Assembly: GCA_002224055.1 (NCBI GenBank)
Contig: AZLU01000064.1
Coordinates: forward strand, 151,881-202,951
Length of the DNA stretch: 51,071 bases
Origin: Pezizomycotina sp. ARF18
Taxonomy: Eukaryota > Ascomycota
Direction: 5' to 3'
Position 1 is the stretch's first letter; every line of letters starts with the position of its first letter. Made by a program: the position numbers and the translations under genes. The notes beneath the pieces were generated by a model. The model was not told where the DNA came from. It searched no databases and saw only the letters and a program-made list of their open reading frames with translations. This document shows positions 11,304 through 22,533 of this stretch, piece by piece.

Positions 11304-14300
11304 ATGGCGCCCAAGAACAAGAAAGGGAAAAAAGCGGCCAAGGCCGCCGACGACGATTGGGAGAATGATATCCCCCAGGAAGCCGAGGATCTGTTCACCA
11401 CCCCCACTAAGGGCGATACCGGTGCTGCCGATGCCGATGCTGCGGCCGCCAACGGATCCGCCGAGCCCGAGGCCGCTTCCGCCGCGGACATTGCGGATGA
11501 CTTTGACGGCGGCGGCCTGCTCGGCGCCATAAAGAAGAACCGCGACAAGAAGAAGAAGGGCAAGGGCAATAAGAACGCCTCGGACGACCAGATAGCGAGC
11601 GCCCTGGCTGCCCTCACCACGAACGACGACGGTGCCCCCGCTGTGGCTGCCCCTACCGAAGCCACGAGGACGACTTCGGCCCCGTCGGCAAGCAGAAGAA
11701 GGGTAAAGTGGCAAAGGTGGCGGTAACCAGGCTGCTGCTGCTGCACCCGCCCCCGTCGATGACGCGGACAAGGATGATGACGAGGACGCCGATGGCGATA
11801 CCGGTGGAAAAGTCCTTACGAAGAAGGAAAAAGAGAAATTGAAGAAGGAGCGTGAGAAGCAGAGGAAGAAGGAACAGGTAAGTCGAAACTTCACTTCAGA
11901 ACCGTATGGCATCGTAGACTCAACTTTGCTAAATGCTTTGTTGCTTCTGAACATAGGCTGCGAGGAAGAAAGCACAAGGCCCAGCTGCCGATGCCGGGAA
12001 AGCTGCTCCGGAAGCAGAGGCAGCCCCTGCTGCCGATGCTGCCGCCACCCTTGCCGCCACCCTGCCGCCAAAGCCCCCGAACCCGCCGCTGCAACTGGTG
12101 GCAAAAAGAAGAAGCTCAACCCCGCCCTCGCTGCTCTTCAACGCCAGCAGGAATTGCTTCGCCAACAGGAGGAGGAGCGGCGCAGGCTGGAAGAGGAGGA
12201 GAAGCGACTCGCTGAGGAAGAAGAGAAGCGACTCGCTGAGGAGGAGAAGCGCAAGGAAGAGGCCAAGGCGCGCAAGAAGGAGAAGGAGAAGGAAAAGAAG
12301 GAGCAGCTGAGGAAGGAAGGCAAGCTTCTCACTAAGGCTCAGAGGGAGGCTTACAACAAGCAGCAGCTGAGGCTCCAGCAGATGATAGAGGCCGGAATAG
12401 TCGTTCCGGGAATGGTCGATCCCGAAGCTGCTAAGAAGAAGCCCGTCTACGACAAGAAGAAGAAGAAGCCTGCTGAGAAGTCCAAGGCCGAAAAGGAGGA
12501 ACAAGAGAGGAAAGAAGAGGAAGCACGTAAGCAAAAGGAAGCAGAGGAGCGTGCTGCTGCCCAAGCCAAGGAAGAAGAGGAGAAGCGGAAAGCTGAAGAG
12601 GAGAAGAAGGCTGCCGAAGGTAAGTGTCGTATATGCCAGCATTTGTTTTGAGCAAAGCTAACGAATGTTAATTTTAGAAGCCGAAGAAGAAGCTGCAAAG
12701 AAGGCTAAAGAGGAAGACGTCCTCGATGACTGGGATGCAGCGGTTGATTCAGACGGAAACATCAAGGAGGATTGGGACCAGGATAGCGGCGAAGAAGAAG
12801 AGAAGAAGCCTGAGCCAAAGGATAAAGCTGCCACTAACGGCAAGAAGGGTAAGCTCCCGCGTCCGAGTCTGAATCCGAGTCTGAATCGGAGGACGAAGCA
12901 ATCTCGGCTGCCAAGAAAGCCGCGCGCAGAAGAAAGACGAGGCTGCAGAAAGGAGGAAGAAACAGCACGAGGAAGCCCTCGCGGCTAGGTCCAAGGATAA
13001 CCTGCGTTCGCCTATTTGCTGTATTCTGGGACACGTCGATACCGGAAAGACGAAGCTGCTCGACAAGATCCGTCAGACCAACGTCCAGGAAGGCGAAGCC
13101 GGTGGTATCACTCAGCAGATTGGTGCCACCTACTTCCCGCAGGACGCCATCAAACAGAAGACGGACATCGTCAACGAGAAAGGCGATTTCGAAATCAAGG
13201 TTCCCGGTCTCCTCATCATCGATACACCCGGTCACGAGTCCTTCACGAATCTTCGAAGCAGAGGTAGCTCTCTGTGTAACATTGCTATCCTGGTTGTCGA
13301 TATCATGCACGGTCTTGAACAACAGACCCTCGAGTCAATCAGGCTTCTCAGGGACCGCAAGACTCCTTTCCTCGTCGCCTTGAACAAGATCGATCGTCTT
13401 TACGGCTGGAAAGCACCCCTAACAACGGATTTAGGGATTCTTTGGCCAGGCAATCCAAGTCTGTTCAGACTGAATTCAAGAACAGGTTGGAGCGCACCAA
13501 GCTCGCTTTCTCTGAACAGGGTCTCAACGCCGAGCTTTTCTACGAGAACAAGAATATGGCCAAATTCGTGTCCCTGATCCCGACTTCGGCCCACACCGGA
13601 GAAGGTATTCCGGACATGTTGAGGCTCATCGTTTCGTTGACCCAGCAGCGCCTCACGAGAAGCTCATGTACCTGTCCGAGCTCGAGGCCACCGTCCTCGA
13701 AGTAAAGGTCATCGAAGGTCTGGGTACCACCATCGACGTTGTCCTCTCTACGGCGTACTTCGCGAAGGCGACAGGATCGTCCTGTGCGGTCTGAACGGTC
13801 CTATATGCACAAACGTCCGTGCGCTGCTGACGCCGCAGCCGCTCAAGGAATTGCGCGTCAAGGGAAGCTACGTCCACCACAAGATGATCAAGGCCGCCAT
13901 GGGTGTCAGATCGCCGCCAACGATCTCGAGACGCCATCGCCGGTTCTCGCCTGTTGGTCGTCGGCCCCGATGACGACGAGGAAGACCTTGAGGACGAAGT
14001 CATGAGCGATCTCGAGGGCCTGCTCAACAAGGTCACCAAGGGAGGCAAAGGTGTCTGCGTCCAGGCATCCACCTTGGTTCCCTCGAAGCCCTTCTCGAGT
14101 TCTTGAAGGTCAGCAACATCCCCGTCATGAGCATCAGCATCGGTCCCGTGTACAAGAGGGACGTAATGCGTGCCGGAACAATGGTGGAGAAGAATAAAGA
14201 GTTCGCCGTGATGCTTTGCTTCGACGTCAAGGTCGACAAGGAAGCCCAGGCGTACGCGGAAGAAGTCGGCGTCAAGATCTTCACCGCGGACATCATCTAC

Positions 14301-14849
14301 CACCTCTTCGACGCCTTCACCGCCTACCAGAAAGACCTGCTCGAGCAGAAGCGCGAAGAAAGCAAAGCCGACGCTGTCTTCCCGTGCGTCCTTAACACGG
14401 TCGCCGTCTTCCACCAGCGTGATCCCATCGTTGTCGGTGTCGACGTCACCGAGGGTAGCTTGCGCATCGGAACCCGATCGCGGCTGTTAAAGTTAATGCC
14501 ACTACCGGTGAAAGGGAGCCTGTTGTGTTGGGTAGAGTGTAAGTTAAATGTTTCCCTTTTATCTTCTGTATAATACCTTTATGAGCTAACATGTTCTCCT
14601 TCGCAGTACTTCTATCGAACTCAACCACAAAGCCGTACCCATATGCAAGAAGGGATCCCCGTCCGTCGCCGTCAAGATCGAAGCAGGCAACCAGCCCATC
14701 CTCGGCCGCCACTGGGAAGAAAAGATGTCCTATACTCCCATATCTCCCGCAAGTCCATCGACACGCTCAAGAACCACTTCAGGGAGGAAGTTGCGAAGGA
14801 GGATTGGCAGCTGATGATCCAGCTCAAGAAGGTTTTCAAGATTGATTAA
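11304..14849 (+). CDS. FUN12: translation initiation factor eIF5B (IF2-like GTPase)
   Basis: eIF5B is the GTPase that joins the 60S subunit to the 48S complex and helps position initiator tRNA. The ATG at 11304 opens [20 protein letters not shown], the usual lysine-rich start with a DDDWE motif. A long charged region follows ([11 protein letters not shown], then [10 protein letters not shown] repeats, then alternating Ser-Glu near 12865-12895). The G domain is plain: G1 [15 protein letters not shown] (about 13027), switch [14 protein letters not shown]3 [18 protein letters not shown]4 [13 protein letters not shown]5 [15 protein letters not shown]. Downstream, domains II-IV show [19 protein letters not shown], and the end is [15 protein letters not shown] with a stop at 14847-14849. 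There are three introns. Spliced length is about 1,110 residues, normal for fungi. At least six one-base losses break the frame (near 11665, 12095, 13411, 13662, 13753, 13930 and 14090), so no single frame covers it. Confidence 0.96.
11878..11956 (+). other. eIF5B intron 1
   Basis: Donor GTAAGT after CAG and acceptor ATAG before GCTGCGAGG. It is 79 nt, phase 0, joining KKEQ to AARKKAQG. Confidence 0.85.
12620..12677 (+). other. eIF5B intron 2
   Basis: Donor GTAAGT and acceptor TTTTAG, with a CTAACG branch-like site at about 12658. It is 58 nt and joins KAAE to EAEEEAAKK inside the charged region. Confidence 0.85.
14539..14606 (+). other. eIF5B intron 3
   Basis: Donor GTAAGT, branch-like GCTAAC and acceptor CGCAG. 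It is 68 nt and joins PVVLGRV to [11 protein letters not shown], restoring the conserved C-terminal block. Confidence 0.88.
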
Positions 14850-15899
14850 ACACATTTCAAGAGCGATTAAATTCAAGACAAGGTCATACATTATTTGATA
14901 ATATTTCAATGCAGTGTCAGCGTCTTAAAGAAAATTGTTGCTAGCTATTGAATATTTCTTTGTTAACTACCTACACACGACTCTCAAATGTTATATATAG
15001 ATACGCAAAGTTGATCTCTACTAGTTGCTCAGTTAATTAGCATAATCAAACCGCGATCCTTCTCTCTATAATCCACCAGCCAACTCAAATCATCTTTTTG
15101 TAAATGTTCTTTTCTTCTGTACCAGTACGCCAAGACGTGATCTCCATTTCAAAAGGCGTGAAATACACTACCCAGGCCATAGATATCGACCGAGGTGAAC
15201 GTTCGGACAATGTAGCGTCTACCGTCTTGAATTTTCGGCTATTTAAAGCTTTTTATAATGGCTCTGAGTACGAATCGCTACATGAGCCTTATCGTCGATG
15301 GATTGAGTGAAGCCGCTATTAGTCAAGATGCCACATCATACAGCAAACACCAACGTAAGCTCGTTTGCGAGGATGTGCCCTCATACGTTGATTATGATGG
15401 TCAAGATCAGAGGGTTGAGTATGATTTTAGCTCTGTCGTCGCATAAAACGTATTGTGGTTATCGCCTGTAGGATATTGTTGATGATTATGTGCCTGTCGG
15501 GGTACTCCCTAGAATAGCTCATTGAGGGGGGACCTTGACTTCCGTCTCGTTGATATGATTTGCGAGGAAATGGCAGAGCAAAGATACTGAGTTTTACATT
15601 TGTTCTATAATGCTGTCCTTCCTGTGCCTTTCTGCAGTCTATATAGTTGCTCTACCAGGCCAATGTGCCTTCCGAAGATATATAGTAAAGATATACAGCG
15701 TAGCCCAACTCCAGTTTTTCTAATTGATGGCCTATACCATCTGCACAACGATGGCAGTCACATTACTTTTGCCGATTCGAGAATAGTTATGCCTAGCTTT
15801 GGATCTTCTCTGGTGAGAAAGGATTCTGTCTTTAGCTACGACTGCTTATGTCCGGTGTCAAACCCCCCCCCCCCCCTGTTTATCATGCTGCTGTAGTTG

Positions 15900-16170
15900 T
15901 AATGGATCTTATCATTCGGTGCTACCTCCCTTTTAAGATAGTATCGTCTATGAAGATAGCCAGCGGGGTTTCCCACGTTAACTTATTTTGTCTTCGGCAG
16001 GTTCTTATTACGAAGCTGCAGTTTCTAGAAAGATTCATATGGTTGGCGAGTAAATATTCTTTCCGTCGTCACATATGGCTTTACGGAATTGAAATTACTA
16101 TTATGTTGCGTTTCGAGACCGACGTGTAGTTATAGGGTTAGTCTCGGTGTTTGTAATTAAAGAATTGACT
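15900..16170 (+). repeat. diverged repeat, copy A
   Basis: By eye this aligns with copy B about 2.1 kb downstream. The shared landmarks, in order, are a CTTATxAT stretch, a CTTTTAAGATAG core (15932 area), TTCCCA.....GTT, TATTxxGT, GCTG.AG, and GTGTAGTTAT near 16124 followed by TCTCGGTGTTTGT. I judge similarity at roughly 60-65%, with substitutions and small gaps throughout. Confidence 0.4.
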
Positions 16171-17989
16171 ATCGTATCCCGATGCGCCTCTCCTGCGAGA
16201 TTATGAGTTCACCAAATCAGCATCGGATATGACTATTTCCGCCCTCTTCTTCTGAGTTACCTTTCTATAGTTTGAGCGGCGGGGTACTTAAGGTACAAAA
16301 TCAAGCTCAAAATCGCGGTGTAGTTAGTGGAAGCAAGTACGAAATCGCGCGTTTAGTTTATAAATTTCCTGAAGCTGTATCAAACCAACCATCTAGTTCT
16401 GTTGTTCGGAACTATGCGGTTTCGATGCGAAGAAGATTTTACTATGAGTTGTTACCGCCTTGCGTCGAATCGAATAGTAAATAATAGAATATGATGTTTT
16501 TAGTGTTGTGCTTTAGTGTCCTGAGATTGGAGTATCTGGGGAAGCTCGTTGTTCTTAAAGCAACACAATAATGGTCACTACCTCACTATCTGATATCCTG
16601 TACCTTTCCTTGTGGTTGTCTCCGTGTCGAAGCGTTATGCATTAGCACGAGGTCTTCCTTCGATAACTTTAGGGCGCAGGTTAATACATTTTCATATCGT
16701 GAAAGCGTATGTTATACGCTCGGAAGGTATCGAGTTACCAGAGCTAAAGCGTAGATTCTTAGCTACGTATAATGAAGGGATGCACTGATCCATAGCTCGA
16801 CTATACCGATTATCGAGCAAGAGCCCGTAGAATTTCGGTTTTTGCAGTAGTATCGATTTGGATGAGCTTGGGAACAGAAGAACTATACCTCCGGTTCGCG
16901 TTGGTAACCTGATTTTCTTCGTAGCTTATCTGGCGCCATTCAACCCTAAGCTCTTCGCGGGGACTGAATATCAATTACCATCAAATTCGCTAGCATTAAA
17001 TATTCCTGCTCGATCTATCGTTCGTACGTTTTAGCGGCACGCTTTTCGGTCAATGTAAAGTTACAATCGACGTCAAGATATGCGCTCTTTCGCGATCCCT
17101 CAAGCAGTTTGCTTTGCCTTCGATAAAATTACTGAAAATTACCGCCTGAGCTTTTATCACCGCTTTTACCACCGCTGTAGTTGTTCGAACCGGTATGCAT
17201 CGAAGCGCCAATCGCGCAGCAAAACACTGGCGTATCATCATGCACGAGAATTCTGCATTACGCAATCTTTTTACATAATACTTAAGATTGGAGAACCAAG
17301 TGCGCGTATACGATAACCCTTTCTACGATTGAGCTAACATGTTATCACCGAGCACCGCCCCTTCTGCTCGAATAAATCCCCTCCCCTTCCCCCCCCCCCC
17401 CCCAATCTTTGGAAGGACTTGAAGTGTCGTCGCCATGGGGCGACGAATTCCGCGGCAAGAGAGGTAGCTTATAATAATATTTCCATCATTGCCGTGGTTT
17501 TTGAAAACATATTAGAGCTATACGAGCGGGGGAGTATTGCTTTAGGATATATTGAGCTTCAGGGCCATTTTCGAGTCCTGAACTGTAGAGCTATCTGGAC
17601 AATGTGCATATGCGTGATATGGAAGACTAGGTTCCTAACTCTATAGATCTTACTGCCAGGCTCTCGTTTTATGCGACCGGCGTGCAAGCTCCCTGTAGAA
17701 TATATAAGATTGCTTGGAGGGCTTCGATGTTGCCTCGTTATGGTAGCCCAACGGTGGAATGTGTCATGAATTATGCCCACAAAACCAGTTCCAGTTCAGT
17801 TGGAACGCGTAATATCGGTCAGTTGTGGGCATTCAAATGAAGCCACAGTGATAGTTGTACTGAATTTGTCAATATCTGGTTTAATGACAAACTTCCTGAT
17901 GTTTGAGTTCTATAGTCTGAGAGCATTCAATCCTCCGCTACAGTTACTTATGGCCAAGGTGTAACCATCGCCGTTTATCGCGGTTATGT

Positions 17990-18310
17990 ATTCAGCATTG
18001 GGTCTTATTATGCGGCGATACCTCGCCTTTTAAGATAGCAATACTATGAATTGAAACGGTTAGAGGGTGATTCCCATTACGTTGATTATATTCCGTTGGT
18101 AATTCCAGTGCTGTAGCTCGAGGGGAGTCATATGTTGAAAGATTCAAACTTGCTGAGAGTTTGTAGCAGGACTCTTCCAGTACTTAAATATGACCACGTG
18201 ATGCCTTTCCGAAGATCCTCACTGTAGAATCGAAACTTATCTTTGCGGTTCTACGCTGGCGTGTAGTTATCATATCGGTCTTGGTATTTGTTGAAGAATT
18301 GGGGTCGCCA
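17990..18310 (+). repeat. diverged repeat, copy B
   Basis: This is the counterpart of copy A. It carries the CTTTTAAGATAG core near 18030 and GTGTAGTTAT near 18261 followed by GGTCTTGGTATTTGT. The same order and similar spacing of several weak matches argues for common descent rather than chance. Confidence 0.4.
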
Positions 18311-20887
18311 TACATCACTACTCTGGAGTATCAACTCGCTGATCTTAGCATTTAATATCGAGCTTCAATCCTCATATTCAAAGATATCTTTTGGTAGGTG
18401 AGCAGCGAATCATTTCAGGTTCCAAATTATACCAAATTCTCGATGCGCGGACGACAAACCCAGGTATCATCTGCCTTGCGTTTGTTTTACTACAAGCTGG
18501 CTGGGAGTTGTGTTTTCTCAACCTACCGCTGTAGACTACGGGTGGGGCTAGTTTAATATGGAATTTTCCAGATCTTCGGGCGTATTTGGCCGTTGCGGGA
18601 TGGTATGGGCCAGTAGAATACTTCAGTCCCAAGTGCTTTGAGCCTCGTCAATATAACGGGCACAGCCTCGTTTTATGGCTTGGTGAATAGGGTCTACGTG
18701 ACGAAACCTCCCCCCCGGGCCCCCGGTAGAGTTATTTCAGTAGCCCAGCAAAGATATTAGTATCGCTCCTACCGAAGTAGGCGAAGTACTAGTAGAGAAT
18801 TATCATCGGCACTTAGTAGAGGCCTAAGCTTGTATATACTGTCTACCCATCGGATGTAGTTAGCTAATGGTTTTATCTCAGTATCGAGATAATAGGGACG
18901 GCAAAAATTACGCTTTATGATGTCAATTCCAGCCTTCGTTGTCAACCTTTCTCTGGTCTATGATCTCTCGAAGGATCATCGTATGATGTTTTATTTGGAG
19001 GCGGTGTGCTTGATCGTAAGCAAATAACACCTTTAAGGAGCGTTATAGATTGGTGGCGACCTGCTTCGAATATTGCTGCTTGAGCTGTATCATAGATGGG
19101 CGTTGTGATCGAGCTTAGCCAGTATGCGGTTAAGATTCGACTCGAGTCGGGCCCTCCGAAGCGAGAACTTGTATCATTTTCGTTAAACGTATTAGCGAAG
19201 TTTTCTATACCGGACCCGTGAGTAGTAGTAATAATTGGCTGATGAGTTACGCGGCCCGCTGCTATCGATTATTCCGCTTTAGGCTGTTAATTCTTTTCCA
19301 CGAAGTTAGTATCCTTGCTCCCTGCTGCGTACAGGTTAGTACGTTTCTATCGGTTCTTGGTGGATAATGGAAGCTTCCATATTATGTTTGCGTTGATCAC
19401 TTTCAAGCTGATATCGTCCGGGTTTTTAATCCATCTAAGTCGTACATACAGGGTATTGATTCCTGGTGGCCGCTTCATTCTAAGGGTTCTCTAGGGTCAG
19501 ACTACTGTATAGTATTGCTCGCGTCACGGTCTTTTATTTGATCTGTTAAAGCGAATGACCGCTCCAGAAGCGCCTGGTTCCTCAGGAGATCGAAAGATTA
19601 GTATATCACATCACTAGACATTTCTTTGCGATACACTGCTAAATTTCTATTATATCTTTTCTTTGCGGATCATGGCAATGGAAGTCTATCTGCATAGCTC
19701 TTCTCTGTTAGCATGGTAGAAGGTGAAGTGCACCTCTCTCCTTCCACCAATTTTTTGTAACGATGTCTCCAGCGCACCTGCAAACGGAGGAGAATGGAGC
19801 AATTTCTTGTTTTAAGATGCCCACAAGTACCTCTTCTCGCGCTGATACTTTCATATTGAATAATTATGTAACGAGGGTTATTTATTAAAACGCATCGCTT
19901 ATAAGACTGCTATCTGGGGGGGGGGGGGGTTGTAGAACGTATCTTCCCGCCGCCAAAATATTGTGGGGATATCTCCAAGCAAGTATGCTTCTGAGGACGC
20001 AGCGCTGATCGATCGATTCCCTTCATTTATCAAGGGTTGTAGTCGATCACTAGTACTAATGTAGTATATATAAGCCTCTGTATTTTACGAATTTGTATGC
20101 TTGCCGTGATAGTGTCGTAGAAAGTTACAGGAGATTCTTTGCAGAAGAGAGCCTATTTTTAGCTTGATGCTCTTAAGAGTTATAAAGTTATCACCGCTTG
20201 ATTGGTACCGGCCACACTTTCCCAGTGTTACGAGTAGCGAAACGCGAGTAGTATCTATCTGCCCGTTATACTGTTCTTTTCGTTTCTAATGTTAAGATCT
20301 TACGGAATCTGAAGAGTGGTGTTGGATATAAGAGACACGTCAGGGACTACTAATTCATGATGGGCCCGCCTACGGCAACAGTATCATTTTATCCGAAATT
20401 TAGGGGAAATATTAAAAGATTGTTTGTTAGTAGTTGGTGGTTTGTTCGTTTGACGTCTATGTGCCTCTGGTTTTGAAGCTGGGAAATTGCTTATTTGACA
20501 AGATCTGGTATATCTCGTAATGATTTGAGGAAGTAGTAGTTTAATAAATAGATTTGTTTATTTAATTATTACTAGTATACTGCCAGGTAACTAAAGAGGA
20601 TTTACAATTAGGATAAATCCCTTGTAGTTTTGTATTTTTGTAATACTAAGAAATAAATTAAGAGCGCAACAGCGCTTTATTTCTTCCTTTTCGTTTTTTT
20701 TTCCCATCGAGACATAGGGTTGCAGGGGACGAGAACGCTCCGTTACCTTACACCCAAAATACGGACTACCTCAAGGAAAGCCTTATGACGACGCTAGCTA
20801 TGACGGTACGAAGGACCTACGACGTCGAGATCCTAACCCGCGCGATGTCATGCCGGAGGGCTGCAAATACCGTATAATAAAATTCTA

Positions 20888-22533
20888 CCTTCGCAAAAAT
20901 GGGGCCTGCTTAACAGGGAAGGGTACCTGTCGTTGATGCAAGAGATTCGAGAGCGACAGGAGCTACACCAGCGTATGCGGGCAGAGATTATCCTCAAGAG
21001 GCAGAAAACAGGCGTCTCTAGATTTTCTACTGTCACCGCAGAGCGAAGACATCCTATTTTGAGCGGCCGACCGGGCAGCAGTACGTACCCAACAGGACTT
21101 GGAATATCCGTTTGGCTAACTGGTCATGGGCAAACCTGTTTTTTGACCGTGTATCTGGTGGAGAGGCTGCTCCAGGGACTTCCGACCGTCTATAAGACGG
21201 ACACCGGATACCACGCGGCGTTTACGCACAAAGGCGTCTTCTTCTTGAAGGATATCGACGAGGAGACGAAGATTTTAGGGACCTGCGCAGAGACACCACT
21301 GTTTGGTATCTGGCCGATTCCGCTCCTCACACTCTCGTCAGTGTGGAGGATGCTACAGAATGGGGAATTCTTCAAGCAAGCTCGGCGAAAAAGGACAATT
21401 TCGACTTTTGGCAGAAGAAGCGCTCGATCCTAATTCGATATATGCCGCTCTGGACCTGGGAAGAGCTGGCTAGTTACGGGTACGTATTTGTTGGCAAGCA
21501 TTTTCGTTATTGCTTTATGACTACCCGCCGCTAGCTAGCAATTATGTATACCGTTTGTGCGCTTTGTCCGGCGCCCCTTCAAAACATAGCTGACGGGCGC
21601 CATGGCTGTAACTTTTTAGGAGTTTCCGGTTGACCGCGTCGATGATATTCGAGCTCTTCCGTAATTTCACCCTTTACGGGCCCGTAGCCAGGCTGCTCTT
21701 GCAAGATCTCGACATCCTGGACGAGCATGACTATCATTCGAAGAGAGCCAAGTACGACTCGAGCATTGCCACGAAGATAGAGGCGTTGTTAGGGGAGAAG
21801 CCGACCACTACCTAGACTAGAGAGTTTCTTAACGAGGATTCTCATTCGGTTATCCTGACGGAGCCGGACCCGAACAACCCTTTACTCTTCCACCGCCGAT
21901 CGCTACACCTCATATCGCATGGCTCATGGCTAAGAGCGCGGATGAGAATGGGGAACGGCAAGCTGGGCATCTCTTCAAAGCCCTGAAAGACCTCGCCGAG
22001 GGAGCGACATATCGGGGCTGGATATTCGAAGGACTAGTCCACGCCGTCCTGGCCGCCGGCGGGACGTACACCGCAAAGCCTGTCAGAAGCCGAGCAAGAA
22101 CACAAAGAAAGTTTCGGAAGAGATACGTATTAAGGAAGGCGGTGTTGGATTTAAGGATCTGGCGCATCTCGCTGCAATGGTCCGGACGAAAGGTTCTGGC
22201 CAGTTCAGGCAGGAATACTTCCACAAGTACCCTCCAGCTCATAGTTAAGAACTTTGCTAGCATTGATGCGCTTTCGGTATCGAGAAATTCCGTGGGTTTG
22301 TTCCAAATCACCTTAAGGGGTCAGCACCCAGTGTCTGGCGCTGGTCTCGAGCCCTCTTGAGATCTTTGCCTGCGAGAGTCAGGGATATGAACTGGCGCCT
22401 CGTTTTTGTCGTCCCTTCGTCGGAAGCCGCATCGTATCCTGCACAAAAAATCAAAGACGATATCGCCGATAAAGAGTGATTGAAGCATTGGGAAAGCGTT
22501 AGCCAGATGGTTATGGCGATCGATGACCTATAA
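20888..22533 (+). pseudogene. Crinkler/RHS-like P-loop protein, disrupted
   Basis: Successive plus-strand frames give the block order of a fungal family annotated as retrotransposon-hot-spot or Crinkler-like: GLLNREGYLSLMQEIRERQE (20900), TCFLTVYLVERLLQGLPTVY (21135), DTGYHAAFTHKGVFFLKD, then after a shift TTVWYLADSAPHTLVSVEDA (21290), KRSILIRYMPLWTWEELASY, later GPVARLLLQD, GATYRGWIFEGLVHAVLAAG (22000), NFASIDALSVSRNSVGLFQI (22250), DMNWRLVFVVPSS (22388), and SQMVMAIDDL ending at TAA 22531-22533. The P-loop expected as G.GKT reads GHGQT, losing the lysine. An in-frame TGA at 22478-22480 follows KIKDDIADKE and precedes LKHWES. At least four frame breaks occur. Some breaks may be sequencing losses, but the lost lysine and the nonsense codon are base substitutions, and the gene sits between two RIP-like blocks, so I call it a pseudogene. 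Family members are found as expanded, sometimes secreted or repeat-associated proteins; function here is unknown. Confidence 0.65.

Larger units (their letters stand above)
14850..20700. repeat. RIP-like degraded block 1 (about 15.1-20.7 kb)
   Basis: After a short eIF5B 3' region the sequence becomes stop-rich in all six frames, with no open frame over about 100 codons and none with a motif. TpA and CpG are frequent while CpA and TpG are scarce. In two 60-base lines (17281-17340, 18781-18840) I count 16 TpA against 10 ApT, and 8 CpA+TpG against 14 ApC+GpT. This is the direction expected of repeat-induced point mutation in old transposons. Runs of C or G of 14-15 bases occur at 15863-15876, 17389-17403 and 19916-19929. 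Two stretches near 15.90 and 17.99 kb resemble each other. I could not identify the original element or its ends. Confidence 0.55.

Noticed and set aside
11220-12642. Long minus-strand open frames (299 and 237 codons) over the eIF5B N-terminal region
   Set aside because: They are mirror frames of a GC-rich lysine/glutamate coding region and give leucine- and serine-rich text without motifs; the plus strand is clearly eIF5B.
11304-14849. eIF5B as a pseudogene because of its many frame breaks
   Set aside because: All conserved GTPase and C-terminal blocks, three clean introns and the native stop are present, and each traced break is a one-base loss. Sequencing error is the simpler reading.
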